A program made the translations under genes and the position numbers. DNA of 64,000 nt, taken from Acetobacterium wieringae. GTDB lineage: Bacteria > Bacillota > Clostridia > Eubacteriales > Eubacteriaceae. Within the stretch, counting starts at the first letter, position 1. Each line of letters opens with the position of its first letter. The notes beneath the pieces were generated by a model. The model had not been told where the DNA came from, searched no databases, and saw only the letters and a list, made by a program, of their open reading frames with translations. Below are positions 17,917 through 26,507 of this stretch, piece after piece. The DNA is taken from NCBI RefSeq assembly GCF_001766835.1, contig NZ_LKEU01000027.1:343531-407530 (forward strand), in the 5' to 3' direction.

Positions 17917-18528
17917 ATGAAATTATGTCATCTGCCATCCCTTGGTATGAGAAACATAAAAACGGTGCTGGCAGTATTCATCTGTGTGGTGGTATTTGCA
18001 ATAATGGGACCGGAGTTTAATCCACTGTTTGCTGCAATTGCAGCGGTGCTTACCATGGGGCCGAGCATTGAAAATTCCATCGAAACTGGTTGGAATCGGA
18101 TATTGGGAACCATCTTTGGTGGAGCAGCGGGACTGCTGGGCATTTTTGCCGCTAACTTAATTCCTTATGAATTTGCCTATGTGGCTATTATTCCGCTGGG
18201 TATTATGTTACTGATCTATCTATGTAATAATTTTCATAAAGCAGGTGCCATTGTTATTACCTGTGTGATGTTTCTCAGTGTCATGACCACCTATCCCCAG
18301 GACGCTGGCAGCTACATGCTGGCAATGTTAAGGCTGCTGGAAACAGCATTTGGGATCATTGTGGCGTTTTTAATCAATCGTTTTATCAAGGTTCCGGAAT
18401 GCGACGAAAAGTCAGCTGATGAGGGATCAGAAACAGAAAAAGAGCTGGTCACCGAGGCAGAAAAACCGGGTAATGACCATCAGAAGTTTAAAGTATCAAG
18501 TTTTTTGTATATGCTATTCAAACCATAG
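17917..18528 (+). CDS. Aromatic acid exporter family (ArAE_1, FUSC-like) membrane protein
   Basis: A 203-residue protein with about five to six membrane segments: KTVLAVFICVVVFAIMG, PLFAAIAAVLTMGPSI, GTIFGGAAGLLGIFAANL, AGAIVITCVMFLSV and LLETAFGIIVAFLINRFI. The pattern, including the conserved ENSIETGWNRILGTIFGG block, matches the N-terminal half of ArAE_1 proteins. The C-terminal 45 residues are charged and cytoplasmic. It follows aroF-tyrA by 175 bases with its own promoter. Export of aromatic compounds is suggested by family and location only. Confidence 0.75.
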   Translation: MKLCHLPSLGMRNIKTVLAVFICVVVFAIMGPEFNPLFAAIAAVLTMGPSIENSIETGWNRILGTIFGGAAGLLGIFAANLIPYEFAYVAIIPLGIMLLIYLCNNFHKAGAIVITCVMFLSVMTTYPQDAGSYMLAMLRLLETAFGIIVAFLINRFIKVPECDEKSADEGSETEKELVTEAEKPGNDHQKFKVSSFLYMLFKP

Positions 18529-18600
18529 GTTTTACGTTTATTCTGGATTTTTGTGACGTCTGGACAAACTAAAATATAATTACCCCTCCCCTTAAAAAAG

Positions 18601-18632
18601 AGACCACCCGAATACCAGGTGGTCTTTTTTTA
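18601..18632. terminator. Bidirectional terminator between ArAE gene and cblS
   Basis: AGACCACC (18601-18608) pairs with GGTGGTCT (18618-18625). A-rich sequence precedes the stem and T-rich sequence follows, so it serves both convergent genes. Confidence 0.88.
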
Positions 18633-18642
18633 GTAAAAAAAA

Positions 18643-19374
18643 TTATTTAAGATGACCGATTACCGTCAGTTTTGCGTTGAAGACCGCCGCCAGTTCGGGT
18701 AAGGCAAAAGGTTTGATACTGGCAATTACGGTGGTGGCCGGACCGGCAGAATCCACTACATTCAGATTATTGGGCATCGCTTCAAATTGGTACTGATGAA
18801 TGGCGGCAAGATTGGTGGCTTCGTATAAAATTCCCTTGGAGCCGCAGGGGACAATCTCATTAACAGCGGGATTTTCGGTTAAGGTTTTAAGATCCTGATA
18901 ATCGGCGATTTCCGGATCACCTTCGAGAACAAGAGCGGCCCCGAATTTGGGTTTGCCAATGCAGATCACTAAATCCCCGGGTGCAGAGGGGGTGATTCGT
19001 AATCGCTTGGCGATGCCCACAACAAAAATGCCAAAGCCGGTCATACAGGTTTTGAAATTTTCTTCAGTTGAACCGTTAATGGGTAGTTCCCCGATGCCAG
19101 CCCGCGCCAGTTCTTCCTTAATTCCCTGGATCAGGGCAGCGCCAGTGGGCTCCATTTCACCGACGATGGTGTTGGAAAGACTGATAATCTCGGTGCCGCA
19201 GGATAGCAGCTCAAAAAGACAGACCCGGGCGGCAAAAATCGAAATATATTTTGTAGGAACACACAATTCGTCCCCGGGCTTCTCTCCGACACCACCACTG
19301 CTGTCACAGGCCGTGACCAGGAGGGTATCGGGAAGCTCAAGGACCGACAGGTCACGATATTGATAAGTTTTCAT
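18643..19374 (-). CDS. cblS: Alpha-ribazole kinase CblS-like (AIR synthase-related) protein
   Basis: A 243-residue protein of the AIR synthase/PurM-like fold: LLVTACDSSGGVGEKPGDE near the N-terminus, MTGFGIFVVGIAKR and GDLVICIGKPKFG. In Firmicutes this family, paired with an ECF-type S component, is known as CblS. CblS phosphorylates alpha-ribazole for assembly of the cobalamin lower ligand. Here the gene follows exactly such a transporter under a cobalamin riboswitch, which strongly supports the assignment. AAAGGAGG precedes the ATG. Other AIR-synthase-like proteins remain possible by sequence alone. Confidence 0.8.
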   Translation of the reverse strand: MKTYQYRDLSVLELPDTLLVTACDSSGGVGEKPGDELCVPTKYISIFAARVCLFELLSCGTEIISLSNTIVGEMEPTGAALIQGIKEELARAGIGELPINGSTEENFKTCMTGFGIFVVGIAKRLRITPSAPGDLVICIGKPKFGAALVLEGDPEIADYQDLKTLTENPAVNEIVPCGSKGILYEATNLAAIHQYQFEAMPNNLNVVDSAGPATTVIASIKPFALPELAAVFNAKLTVIGHLK

Positions 19375-19471
19375 CAGATCCTCCTTTGGGGGATTGGTTT
19401 GCTAATAGTGAAAGTGTCCTGGGCTTGGTGAGTCATTTGGTAATAGCGGCAGTAGGGTAAACACTAGCCAG

Positions 19472-20005
19472 TTAAACCTGGGTTGAGGTTACCGAAGCGA
19501 CCTGATTTTTAACTGACAGTGGTAAGGCTTTAAAGATCAGAGCGGCAATCAGAGCGTTGATGCCGCCGACCAGCGCCAGGGGAAACATCATTGCGATAAC
19601 TCCAGGCCAGGTTAACATTGGAATCAGTAGCGGCGAACACAGTAACAAAAGGATCGGGCCGTTACAGACGGCGGCAACGATAACGCTGACAATCAGAGCG
19701 ACAATTTCGCTACTGGCCTTTTTAACAAAAACATAAGTATACCAAGTGGCTACCATGATTAACCCCATTCCCAGGCCAATGGCCAGGTGAACCGGTAGGG
19801 TCATCGGGAATCCCGAGGTAAGGGCGGTTAAAAGATGACCAATAATCGCAATAATTGCGCCCGCCACAGGTCCCATCAGCAGGGTGCCTAAAAAAGCCGG
19901 TAGTGAATCAAAGGCAATGGTGCCAAAAACTTTTAACTGGGCGCCTACAAAAGAAAGGGCAATTAAAAGTGCCATAAAAACTAATTGTCGGGTGTTGATT
20001 TTCAT
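19472..20005 (-). CDS. cblT: ECF transporter S component, probable alpha-ribazole transporter CblT
   Basis: A membrane protein of about 178 residues with six hydrophobic segments, typical of the substrate-binding subunit of energy-coupling-factor transporters (QLVFMALLIALSFVGAQLKV, PAFLGTLLMGPVAGAIIAIIGH). I chose the ATG at 20005, preceded by AAGGAGTT; the frame is open further upstream. A cobalamin riboswitch with its own terminator lies directly upstream and a CblS-like kinase gene downstream. Together they fit the alpha-ribazole salvage pair. It needs shared EcfAAT modules, not seen in this window. Confidence 0.85.
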   Translation of the reverse strand: MKINTRQLVFMALLIALSFVGAQLKVFGTIAFDSLPAFLGTLLMGPVAGAIIAIIGHLLTALTSGFPMTLPVHLAIGLGMGLIMVATWYTYVFVKKASSEIVALIVSVIVAAVCNGPILLLLCSPLLIPMLTWPGVIAMMFPLALVGGINALIAALIFKALPLSVKNQVASVTSTQV

Positions 20006-20078
20006 AACGAACTCCTTGATTTTTATTATAAAGCATTTGATGGCCAAAGAAAAGACGAACCGATTCCGGTGCCAAACA

Positions 20079-20112
20079 AAAAAGCCCACATCCAATACAG
20101 ATGTGAACTTTA
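20079..20112 (-). terminator. Riboswitch-controlled terminator before cblT
   Basis: On the minus strand AGTTCACATC (20109-20100) pairs with GATGTGGGCT (20092-20083) with two G-U pairs, followed by six T. It lies between the cobalamin aptamer and cblT. Confidence 0.8.
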
Positions 20113-20136
20113 CCGTCGTCCAAATGGAATCATTTT

Positions 20137-20275
20137 TGGCAGGTCTCCTGAGTCCGTTTCATCGCAGTATTGTCCCTTCCCGTGAGGTGGTGATGACAAG
20201 TGCTCAACGATACAGTGGTGGGTCCCTACAGGATTTTAACCTGTTTCCCTATTCTCCTTTTACAAGGCACCAAAA
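20137..20275 (-). ncRNA. Cobalamin (adenosylcobalamin) riboswitch
   Basis: Read on the minus strand, the aptamer starts with GGTGCC (20271-20266). It then has AGGGAA, the paired element around TAAAATCCTGTAGGGACC, CCACTGTA near 20213-20206, and GGGAAGG, and ends with GACTCAGGAGACCTGCC. These are the conserved blocks of the B12 box class. A terminator follows before cblT, so cobalamin should switch expression off. Confidence 0.92.
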
Positions 20276-20296
20276 AAGCTTTATTTACTTGGAAGA

Positions 20297-20326
20297 ATAA
20301 TAGCACATCGGGAATCGCTTTGTCAA
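20297..20326 (-). promoter_or_regulatory. Promoter for the B12 riboswitch-cblT-cblS unit
   Basis: On the minus strand TTGACA (20326-20321), an 18-base spacer and TATTAT (20302-20297). Confidence 0.7.
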
Positions 20327-20478
20327 ATTGAAATTGTCCGGGGCTAGTAATCATTGTAAGTAAAAAAAGCAAAGCGGGAATTAAGAATTTCGGGATTGGG
20401 GGTAAATTCTGGTGTAAATCAAACCCGAAAAAACCGGACCAACCGAAAATTATCGCCAAATATTCCAGCTATAATTCA

Positions 20479-20508
20479 TTGTCTAAAACCCTTGGAGTAT
20501 GATACAAT
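20479..20508 (+). promoter_or_regulatory. Promoter for pabABC
   Basis: TTGTCT (20479-20484), an 18-base spacer and TACAAT (20503-20508), 36 bases before pabA. Confidence 0.6.
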
Positions 20509-20544
20509 ACAGCTCAAAATGATTAATACTATGAGGTATAAAAA

Positions 20545-21132
20545 TTGATTCTAATGATCGACAACTATGATTCTTTCACCTATAATTTAGTCCAGTATCT
20601 GGAGGGACTCAATGAAACGGTGATCGTAAAAAGAAATGATAAAATCACTCTCGACGAGATTGCTGCGATGGCACCGTCGATGATTGTTTTATCGCCGGGG
20701 CCATGTACCCCCAACGAATCCGGCATCTGTCTGGATGTGGTTCACCGTTTTAAGGGACAAATCCCGATTCTGGGAATTTGTCTGGGACATCAGATCATTG
20801 GTCAGGCCTTTGGCTGTACGATTACCAAAGCGCTGGAGCCAGTGCATGGCAAGGTTCATGCCATTGCCCATGACAATGTCGGAGTCTTTGACGGTCTTAA
20901 TAATCCCCTGAAGGTGACGCGCTACCATTCTCTGGTGGTGGAAAACCGGGATATTCCCGATTTTTTTGAGATTACCGCCAGAACCGATCAAAATGAGATT
21001 ATGGGGATGCGCCATAAGGATTATCATATCGAAGGGGTGCAGTTTCATCCTGAAGCGATTCTCACCGAAATGGGCATGGAATTACTGGATAACTTTTTTC
21101 AAGCGACAAAAGAAAATGGTGTGCGATGCTAA
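20545..21132 (+). CDS. pabA: Aminodeoxychorismate/anthranilate synthase glutamine amidotransferase
   Basis: Releases ammonia from glutamine for the PabB subunit. The 195-residue protein has MIDNYDSFTYNLVQYL, SPGPCTPNESG, nucleophile Cys in ILGICLGHQ and the His-Glu pair in VQFHPEAIL. I prefer the TTG at 20545, because GAGGT sits 8 bases before it, over the ATG at 20554. It overlaps pabB by 7 bases and is followed by pabC, so the folate route to p-aminobenzoate is the main role. A second role in tryptophan synthesis is possible because TrpG and PabA look alike. Confidence 0.93.
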   Translation: MILMIDNYDSFTYNLVQYLEGLNETVIVKRNDKITLDEIAAMAPSMIVLSPGPCTPNESGICLDVVHRFKGQIPILGICLGHQIIGQAFGCTITKALEPVHGKVHAIAHDNVGVFDGLNNPLKVTRYHSLVVENRDIPDFFEITARTDQNEIMGMRHKDYHIEGVQFHPEAILTEMGMELLDNFFQATKENGVRC

Positions 21133-22496
21133 TACAAGAAATAAAAACCGACCTAACAAGTTTTGAAAGCTATCTTTTATTTAAGGATGAGCCCTACAGT
21201 TTCTTCCTCGACAGCGGGAGAGACCCGGACAGCTTGGGACGTTATTCATTTATCGGCGGGGATCCGCTGCTGGTCTTTACCAGCAAGGATAAAGACATCA
21301 CCATTAAAACCAAGACGGAGACGAAAACGGTTACTGGCGATCCTTTTGATGAACTGCAAAAACTATTAAAACAGTATAAAATGGATTATTCATCGCCGTT
21401 TCCGTTTATTGGCGGGGCGGTCGGTTATTTTGGCTATGATCTTTGTCATCATCTGGAAGCCTTCCCCCGGACGGCAGTGGATGATGTTAATGTCCCGGAT
21501 TGTTTTATGGGCTTTTACGATGGCATTGTGATTATCGATCATAAAGAAGAAAAAACCTATGCGGCGGCTCTGGGGATTGAAGAAAACGAAGCCGATATTG
21601 TCAGCCGCTTAGCCGCTCGATTTGCCGGTGATCCCAAGGTCGCCATTCGTTCGGACTTTAAAATCAATGAAAATGTCGAATTCCGGGGTAATTTTACCAA
21701 ACCGGAATATCTAAAAGCCCTGGATGCGGTGCATGAATATATTTTAGCTGGAGATATTTACCAGACCAATCTGACTCAGCGCTTTAATGCTGATTTACAG
21801 TTAAGCCCATTGGAATTATACAGTGAACTTAGAAAAATCAACCCGGCTCCCTTTGCCAGCTATATCGATTTTGGGGTCGGTCAGATTGTCTCCAGTTCGC
21901 CGGAGCGTTTTATTCTGGTTCAGGGAAAAAACATTGAAACCCGACCGATCAAGGGCACCATGCCCCGGGGCAAAACTCCGGCAGAAGATGCGGCCAATCG
22001 TGAGACCCTGGTCAACAGTGAAAAGGACAAAGCCGAGCTATTGATGATTGTCGATCTGGAACGGAATGATCTCGGTAAAATTGCCAAAACCGGCACCGTC
22101 AAGGTACCGGAATTGTTTAAGCTGGAAGAATATCAGACCGTTTTTCACCTGGTCTCCACAGTGAAGGCCGAACTGAAGGACGAATTGGATGCCATTGACT
22201 GTGTTAAGGCGACCTTCCCTGGCGGTTCAATTACCGGGGCACCAAAGATTCGGGCGATGGAGATTATTGATGAACTGGAGCCGACCCAGCGAAACATTTA
22301 TACCGGTTCGATTGGCTATATTGGTTTTAACGGTGATCTGGATCTGAATATTGTCATCCGGACGATTGTCTGTAAGGATGGCAAAGGCTATTTTCAGGTC
22401 GGCGGCGGAATCGTCTGGGATTCCGACAACGAGTCTGAGTATCAGGAAACCTTCGATAAGGGTCGCGCCCTGATGGATGCGTTGAAACGATATTAA
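21126..22496 (+). CDS. pabB: Aminodeoxychorismate synthase component I
   Basis: Converts chorismate and ammonia to 4-amino-4-deoxychorismate. The 456-residue chorismate-binding enzyme has the PabB-type lysine motif RPIKGTMPRG where TrpE has PIAGT, plus LLMIVDLERNDLG, TFPGGSITGAPKIRAMEII and GSIGYIGFNGDLDLNIVIRT. It is coupled to pabA by a 7-base overlap, and pabC starts 1 base after its stop. This compact pabABC arrangement supports the folate pathway assignment. Confidence 0.94.
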   Translation: MLIQEIKTDLTSFESYLLFKDEPYSFFLDSGRDPDSLGRYSFIGGDPLLVFTSKDKDITIKTKTETKTVTGDPFDELQKLLKQYKMDYSSPFPFIGGAVGYFGYDLCHHLEAFPRTAVDDVNVPDCFMGFYDGIVIIDHKEEKTYAAALGIEENEADIVSRLAARFAGDPKVAIRSDFKINENVEFRGNFTKPEYLKALDAVHEYILAGDIYQTNLTQRFNADLQLSPLELYSELRKINPAPFASYIDFGVGQIVSSSPERFILVQGKNIETRPIKGTMPRGKTPAEDAANRETLVNSEKDKAELLMIVDLERNDLGKIAKTGTVKVPELFKLEEYQTVFHLVSTVKAELKDELDAIDCVKATFPGGSITGAPKIRAMEIIDELEPTQRNIYTGSIGYIGFNGDLDLNIVIRTIVCKDGKGYFQVGGGIVWDSDNESEYQETFDKGRALMDALKRY

Positions 22497-22497
22497 A

Positions 22498-23307
22498 ATG
22501 GATTACGTCTGTTATAACGGGGAAATTTCCAAGAAACCCCAGATACCTCTGGATCAGGGCTTTCTTTATGGCTATGGGGTGTTTGAAACCATCAACGTGG
22601 CCCAGGGCAATCTGGTTTTCTTTAATGATCATATGGAGCGGCTTAAGCAGAGTGCCCTGGTGATGGGCCTGAAGCTGACCATTCATCCTGAGCAGATCCG
22701 GAGCGAGTGTCAGCAGATCATCGCCAAAAATGCGATGGAGCGCGGCGGTCTGCGGGTCACCCTCAGTAAGGGGTTAACCGCCGATAACCTGCTGATTACG
22801 GCCCGGGAAAACCATTATACCCGCCAGATGTTTGAGCAGGGTCTAAAGATTTGCACCAGTGATACGATCCGCAATGAAACATCCCGGCTGGTGAGCATTA
22901 AGTCCAACAATTATCTCGAGAATCTGCTGATTTTAAATGAGGCCAAGGCTCGCGGTTTTAGCGAAGCCATTTTTTATAACACCCAGGGCCATCTGGCCGA
23001 AGGCTGTATGACCAATCTCTTTTTGATCAAAAACGGAACCGTCTACACCCCGGCAAGAGATTGCGGGCTGTTGGCCGGGATTGTCCGCAACCGGGTGATC
23101 GAGCTGCTAAAAGCTAATCACATCCCGATTGCCGAGGGTTATTATCCTAAGGATCAATTGCTGGCAGCTGATGAAGTTTTTATCACCAATTCACTAATGG
23201 AAATCATGTCGGTGAATCAGGTTGATGAACGATGCTACAGGATTGGCCCGGAAACCCTGACCGCCCGGATTGATGGGTTATTTCAACAAGCCTGGGGGCA
23301 GCGTTGA
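22498..23307 (+). CDS. pabC: 4-amino-4-deoxychorismate lyase
   Basis: A PLP fold-type IV enzyme of 269 residues. In this context it probably eliminates pyruvate from aminodeoxychorismate to give p-aminobenzoate. It shows LDQGFLYGYGVFETI, SIKSNNYLENLLILNEAKARGFSEA (PLP lysine in SIKS) and AEGCMTNLFLIKNG. Branched-chain or D-amino acid aminotransferases share this fold, but position as third gene of pabABC favours PabC. A terminator follows within 50 bases. Confidence 0.9.
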   Translation: MDYVCYNGEISKKPQIPLDQGFLYGYGVFETINVAQGNLVFFNDHMERLKQSALVMGLKLTIHPEQIRSECQQIIAKNAMERGGLRVTLSKGLTADNLLITARENHYTRQMFEQGLKICTSDTIRNETSRLVSIKSNNYLENLLILNEAKARGFSEAIFYNTQGHLAEGCMTNLFLIKNGTVYTPARDCGLLAGIVRNRVIELLKANHIPIAEGYYPKDQLLAADEVFITNSLMEIMSVNQVDERCYRIGPETLTARIDGLFQQAWGQR

Positions 23308-23350
23308 GAAGTTGTAGAGTTTGAATGATTAATTAACGAAATTAAGCACC

Positions 23351-23390
23351 AGCCTTGCCATGGAGAGAAAAATTCATGGCAGGGCTTTTT
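23351..23390 (+). terminator. Terminator after pabC
   Basis: AGCCTTGCCATG (23351-23362) pairs with CATGGCAGGGCT (23375-23386), 12 pairs with one G-U, then T. Confidence 0.85.
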
Positions 23391-23425
23391 GTTGATGAAA
23401 AAAGCCTAATAATTTGTGCCAGCTT

Positions 23426-23454
23426 TTGTCGATTGGACGAAAACTGTGTTAAAA
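23426..23454 (+). promoter_or_regulatory. Possible promoter for the HD gene
   Basis: TTGTCG (23426-23431), a 17-base spacer and TTAAAA (23449-23454). The match is moderate. Confidence 0.4.
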
Positions 23455-23557
23455 TACCTTTAATAAGCGAAGTAAATAGCAAAACCAAGGCAATGGTTGT
23501 TTTGGCATTGGAAAATGGCAAGTTATCAATTAATTTTAAAAAGCATGAGGTGATAAA

Positions 23558-24136
23558 ATGAGTACACAATTGGATCGTGAAAAAGCACTGGCATTATTAA
23601 AAGAATATAATGAAAGTGAATCTCTGGTTAATCATGGCCTGGCGGTTTCGGGGGTGATGGAACATTTTGCCAGACTGGAAGGGGAAGATCCGGAGTACTG
23701 GGGCATTGTCGGACTGCTGCATGATCTGGATTATGAAAAGTACCCCGATCAGCACTGTGTTAAAGTGGTCGAAATTCTGGAAGCGAACGATTACGAGCGC
23801 GCTTTTATCAATAGTGTGGTCAGCCATGGCTTTGGTCTTTGCGCTGACGTTGAGCCCACCCACCAGATGGAAAAAATTCTCTATGCAACCGATGAGCTGG
23901 CCGGACTGATTACTGCCTGTGCCTATATGCGGCCATCCAAAAGCGTTAATGATCTGGAACTGAAATCGGTGAAAAAGAAATTTAAAACTGCCAGTTTTGC
24001 CGCCGGGGTTAATCGGGAGGTGGTTACCAAAGGCGCCGAAATGGCCGGTTATTCGCTGGACGAGCTGATGCAGGAAACGATTCTGGGTATGCGGGCCGTG
24101 GCCGATGAGATCGGCCTGGGAAGTAATGAAGCTTAA
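23558..24136 (+). CDS. HD domain protein
   Basis: A 192-residue putative phosphohydrolase of the HDIG type. The metal-binding pattern is seen as VNHGLAVSG, GLLHDLDYEK and VVSHGFGLC, with further conserved acidic residues in YATDELAGLI. Such stand-alone proteins are common in Clostridia and have no assigned substrate. It overlaps the cca start by 11 bases, so it may be co-translated with tRNA nucleotidyltransferase. Start ATG is preceded by a GAGGTG site. Confidence 0.85.
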   Translation: MSTQLDREKALALLKEYNESESLVNHGLAVSGVMEHFARLEGEDPEYWGIVGLLHDLDYEKYPDQHCVKVVEILEANDYERAFINSVVSHGFGLCADVEPTHQMEKILYATDELAGLITACAYMRPSKSVNDLELKSVKKKFKTASFAAGVNREVVTKGAEMAGYSLDELMQETILGMRAVADEIGLGSNEA

Positions 24137-25460
24137 TCTCCCGGTTGCGGTAGAAAAGGCCTTTAAACAACTGGAAAGCTGTGGATTCTGTGGATATCTG
24201 GTGGGCGGCTGTGTCCGGGATTTTCTGCTGGGCACCCCGCCGACGGACTTTGATATGACCACCGACGCCACCCCAGATGAAATTATCGCCTGTTTTTCTG
24301 ACCATCGGGTCGTTGAAACAGGCATCCGCCACGGTACCGTAACCGTCATGATTGAAGGAATGGCGATTGAAATAACCACCCATCGGATTGAAGGTGATTA
24401 TTCGGACAATCGCCGTCCGGATACGGTAGCATTTACCCGAAATCTGGCCGATGACCTGGCCCGGCGGGATTTTACCATCAATGCGATGGCCTATCATCCT
24501 AAAAAAGGTCTAATTGATCTGTTTGCGGGCAGTCAGGATATTAAGAATAAAATGATCCGCTGTGTTGGCGATCCGCACCAGAGACTGGCCGAGGACGCCC
24601 TGCGGATTCTGCGGGGCCTGCGTTTTGCCGCAGTTCTGGGCTTTACCCTGGAAATGGAAACCGGCATGGCAATCCGGCAGAATTGTGGACAACTTTGTCA
24701 TATTTCGGCCGAGCGGATTGCCGCTGAACTGGATAAACTGATCTGTGGAAAAAATGTCAAAGCAATCATCCTGGCAGAAACCGCCGTGCTGGGGGTGGTG
24801 ATCCCGGAGCTGTTGCCAGCTAAAAACTTTGATCAGATGAATCCCCACCACTGCTATGATGTCCTGACCCATACGGCGGTGGCCATGGAAACCTTGGCGC
24901 CGGTGCCCCGGTTGCGCTGGGCGATGTTGTTTCACGATCTGGGAAAACCTGCAACCTTTACCCGGGATGAAGCTGGTGTTGGTCATTTTAAAGGTCATAG
25001 CAAGGTATCGGAAGCGATGGCCCGGGCGCGATTAACTGCTCTGCGGATCCGTAAAAGTATTATTGATTCGGTCTGTCTGCTGATAAAATACCACGATACC
25101 CTGATTGAGTCTGATAAAAAGAGTGTCAAGCGGTGGCTGAACCGTTTGTCGGAGCCCCTGTTTCGGGATCTGATTGCAATTAAGCGGGGTGATAACCTGG
25201 CCCAGGCGCCAGAGTATCGTGATCGGTTGGCATCGCTGCAAAGACTGGAAGTGCTGCTGGATCAGGTGATTGCCGAAGCGGCCTGCTTTTCACTAAAAGA
25301 TCTGGCTGTTAACGGTCATGATCTGATTGGCCTGGGGATCACCAACGGGGCTGAAATCGGCCGGATTCTCAACCGTCTGCTGGCCGGTGTTATGGATGAA
25401 GTTTATCAAAACGAAAAAGAAAGTTTAATGGAAAAAGCAAAGGAGATACACAAATGCTAA
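24126..25460 (+). CDS. cca: CCA tRNA nucleotidyltransferase
   Basis: Adds or repairs the 3' CCA end of tRNAs. The protein of about 444 residues has the class II nucleotidyltransferase head YLVGGCVRDFLLGTPPTDFDM, RRDFTINAMAYHP, and the RNA-binding domain GDPHQRLAEDALRILRGLRFAA. A C-terminal HD domain carries HDLGKPATF. I prefer ATG 24126 because it gives the family's usual distance to GGCVRD; an in-frame ATG at 24105 is the alternative. It overlaps tatD by 7 bases. tRNA genes here encode CCA, so repair may be its main use. Confidence 0.92.
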   Translation: MKLNLPVAVEKAFKQLESCGFCGYLVGGCVRDFLLGTPPTDFDMTTDATPDEIIACFSDHRVVETGIRHGTVTVMIEGMAIEITTHRIEGDYSDNRRPDTVAFTRNLADDLARRDFTINAMAYHPKKGLIDLFAGSQDIKNKMIRCVGDPHQRLAEDALRILRGLRFAAVLGFTLEMETGMAIRQNCGQLCHISAERIAAELDKLICGKNVKAIILAETAVLGVVIPELLPAKNFDQMNPHHCYDVLTHTAVAMETLAPVPRLRWAMLFHDLGKPATFTRDEAGVGHFKGHSKVSEAMARARLTALRIRKSIIDSVCLLIKYHDTLIESDKKSVKRWLNRLSEPLFRDLIAIKRGDNLAQAPEYRDRLASLQRLEVLLDQVIAEAACFSLKDLAVNGHDLIGLGITNGAEIGRILNRLLAGVMDEVYQNEKESLMEKAKEIHKC

Positions 25461-26236
25461 TTGACAGCCATGCTCATATTGACGATCAGAAATTTAACGA
25501 GGACCGGGAAGCGGTGCTGGAAAACGCCCGGGCTGCCGGAGTGGAGTTGATCATTAATCCCGGTGCGGATGAAGCCTCCAGCTTCCGGGCCGTGGCCATG
25601 AGTGAAAAATACCCGATGGTTTATGCCACTGTGGGGATTCATCCACATGATGCCAAGGATTACGACGCTCACAAACACGATGCTCTGTTAAGGGAATGGG
25701 CAAAAAAAGAAAAGGTGGTGGCGATTGGCGAAATTGGTCTGGACTACCACTATGACTATTCCCCCCGGGATGTCCAGCAGGAGGTCTTTATCCGCCAGCT
25801 GATCATCGCCAAAGCGGTGGCGCTGCCGATTGTGATTCATAACCGGGAATCGATGGAGGATATGATTAGGATCTTAAAGGAATATTTTGCGCCGGAGTAC
25901 GGTGGCATCATGCACAGCTACAGTGGCTCGGTGGAAATGGCCAAGGTCTTTCTGGAGATGGGCTTTCATCTATCGATTTCCGGGCCACTGACCTTCAGCA
26001 ACGCCCGGAAACTGCCGGAAGTCGTCGCCATGATGCCCTTGGAGCGGTTACTGATCGAAACCGACAGTCCCTATCTGACACCCACCCCGCATCGCGGCAA
26101 ACGGAATGAGCCAGCCTATGTGGGTTTGGTGGCGGCCGAAATTGCCCGGATCCGGGGGATGGCGGTGGAAGAGGTGGCCGAAATTACCACCTGTAATGCC
26201 AAAAGAGTGTTTGGTATCAGCGAAAAGACGAAATAA
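25454..26236 (+). CDS. tatD: TatD family metal-dependent DNase
   Basis: A TIM-barrel hydrolase of 260 residues related to TatD/YcfH. Metal ligands are visible in IDSHAHIDD, IGEIGLDYHYD, IVIHNRES, GGIMHSYSG and LIETDSPYLTP. The family shows 3'-5' exonuclease activity and is linked to DNA repair. It overlaps cca by 7 bases at the end of the HD-cca-tatD cluster. Confidence 0.92.
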   Translation: MLIDSHAHIDDQKFNEDREAVLENARAAGVELIINPGADEASSFRAVAMSEKYPMVYATVGIHPHDAKDYDAHKHDALLREWAKKEKVVAIGEIGLDYHYDYSPRDVQQEVFIRQLIIAKAVALPIVIHNRESMEDMIRILKEYFAPEYGGIMHSYSGSVEMAKVFLEMGFHLSISGPLTFSNARKLPEVVAMMPLERLLIETDSPYLTPTPHRGKRNEPAYVGLVAAEIARIRGMAVEEVAEITTCNAKRVFGISEKTK

Positions 26237-26267
26237 ATAAAAAAAGCAAATCAATTATTCATTTTCC

Positions 26268-26296
26268 TTGACAATCAATGTAAATTCAGATAAAAT
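26268..26296 (+). promoter_or_regulatory. Promoter for tRNA-Gln
   Basis: Perfect TTGACA (26268-26273), a 17-base spacer and TAAAAT (26291-26296), 33 bases before the tRNA. Confidence 0.8.
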
Positions 26297-26329
26297 GTTT
26301 AGCGTACCTTCGGGACAGAAAATGAATAA

Positions 26330-26404
26330 AGGGGTATCGCCAAGCGGTAAGGCAATGGACTCTGACTCCATCACTCGCAGGTTCGAATCCTGCTACCTCT
26401 GCCA
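26330..26404 (+). tRNA. tRNA-Gln (anticodon CUG)
   Basis: The cloverleaf closes with acceptor AGGGGTA/TACCTCT, anticodon stem ATGGA/TCCAT with loop CTCTGAC (anticodon at 26362-26364) and T-arm GCAGG-TTCGAAT-CCTGC. The 3' CCA is encoded. Confidence 0.95.
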
Positions 26405-26414
26405 AATGAAAGCT

Positions 26415-26450
26415 AACCTGCTTTTTAAGATACCTTAAAAAGCAGGTTTT
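26415..26450 (+). terminator. Terminator after tRNA-Gln
   Basis: A 15-bp perfect stem, AACCTGCTTTTTAAG (26415-26429) with its complement at 26434-26448, closed by a 4-base loop and followed by T. Confidence 0.88.
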
Positions 26451-26507
26451 GTTATATCTGTGCAGCTGGAAAGACCCGTTGCACAAAGTAATAATCAGGA
26501 GAACAAG

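Noticed and set aside
19884..20300. 138-codon plus-strand open frame over the cobalamin riboswitch
   Set aside because: It is antisense to the riboswitch and cblT leader, has no ribosome-binding site, and its translation has no family-like features.
23597..24379. 260-codon minus-strand open frame across the HD and cca genes
   Set aside because: It is antisense to two well-supported genes and has no recognisable motif or ribosome-binding site.
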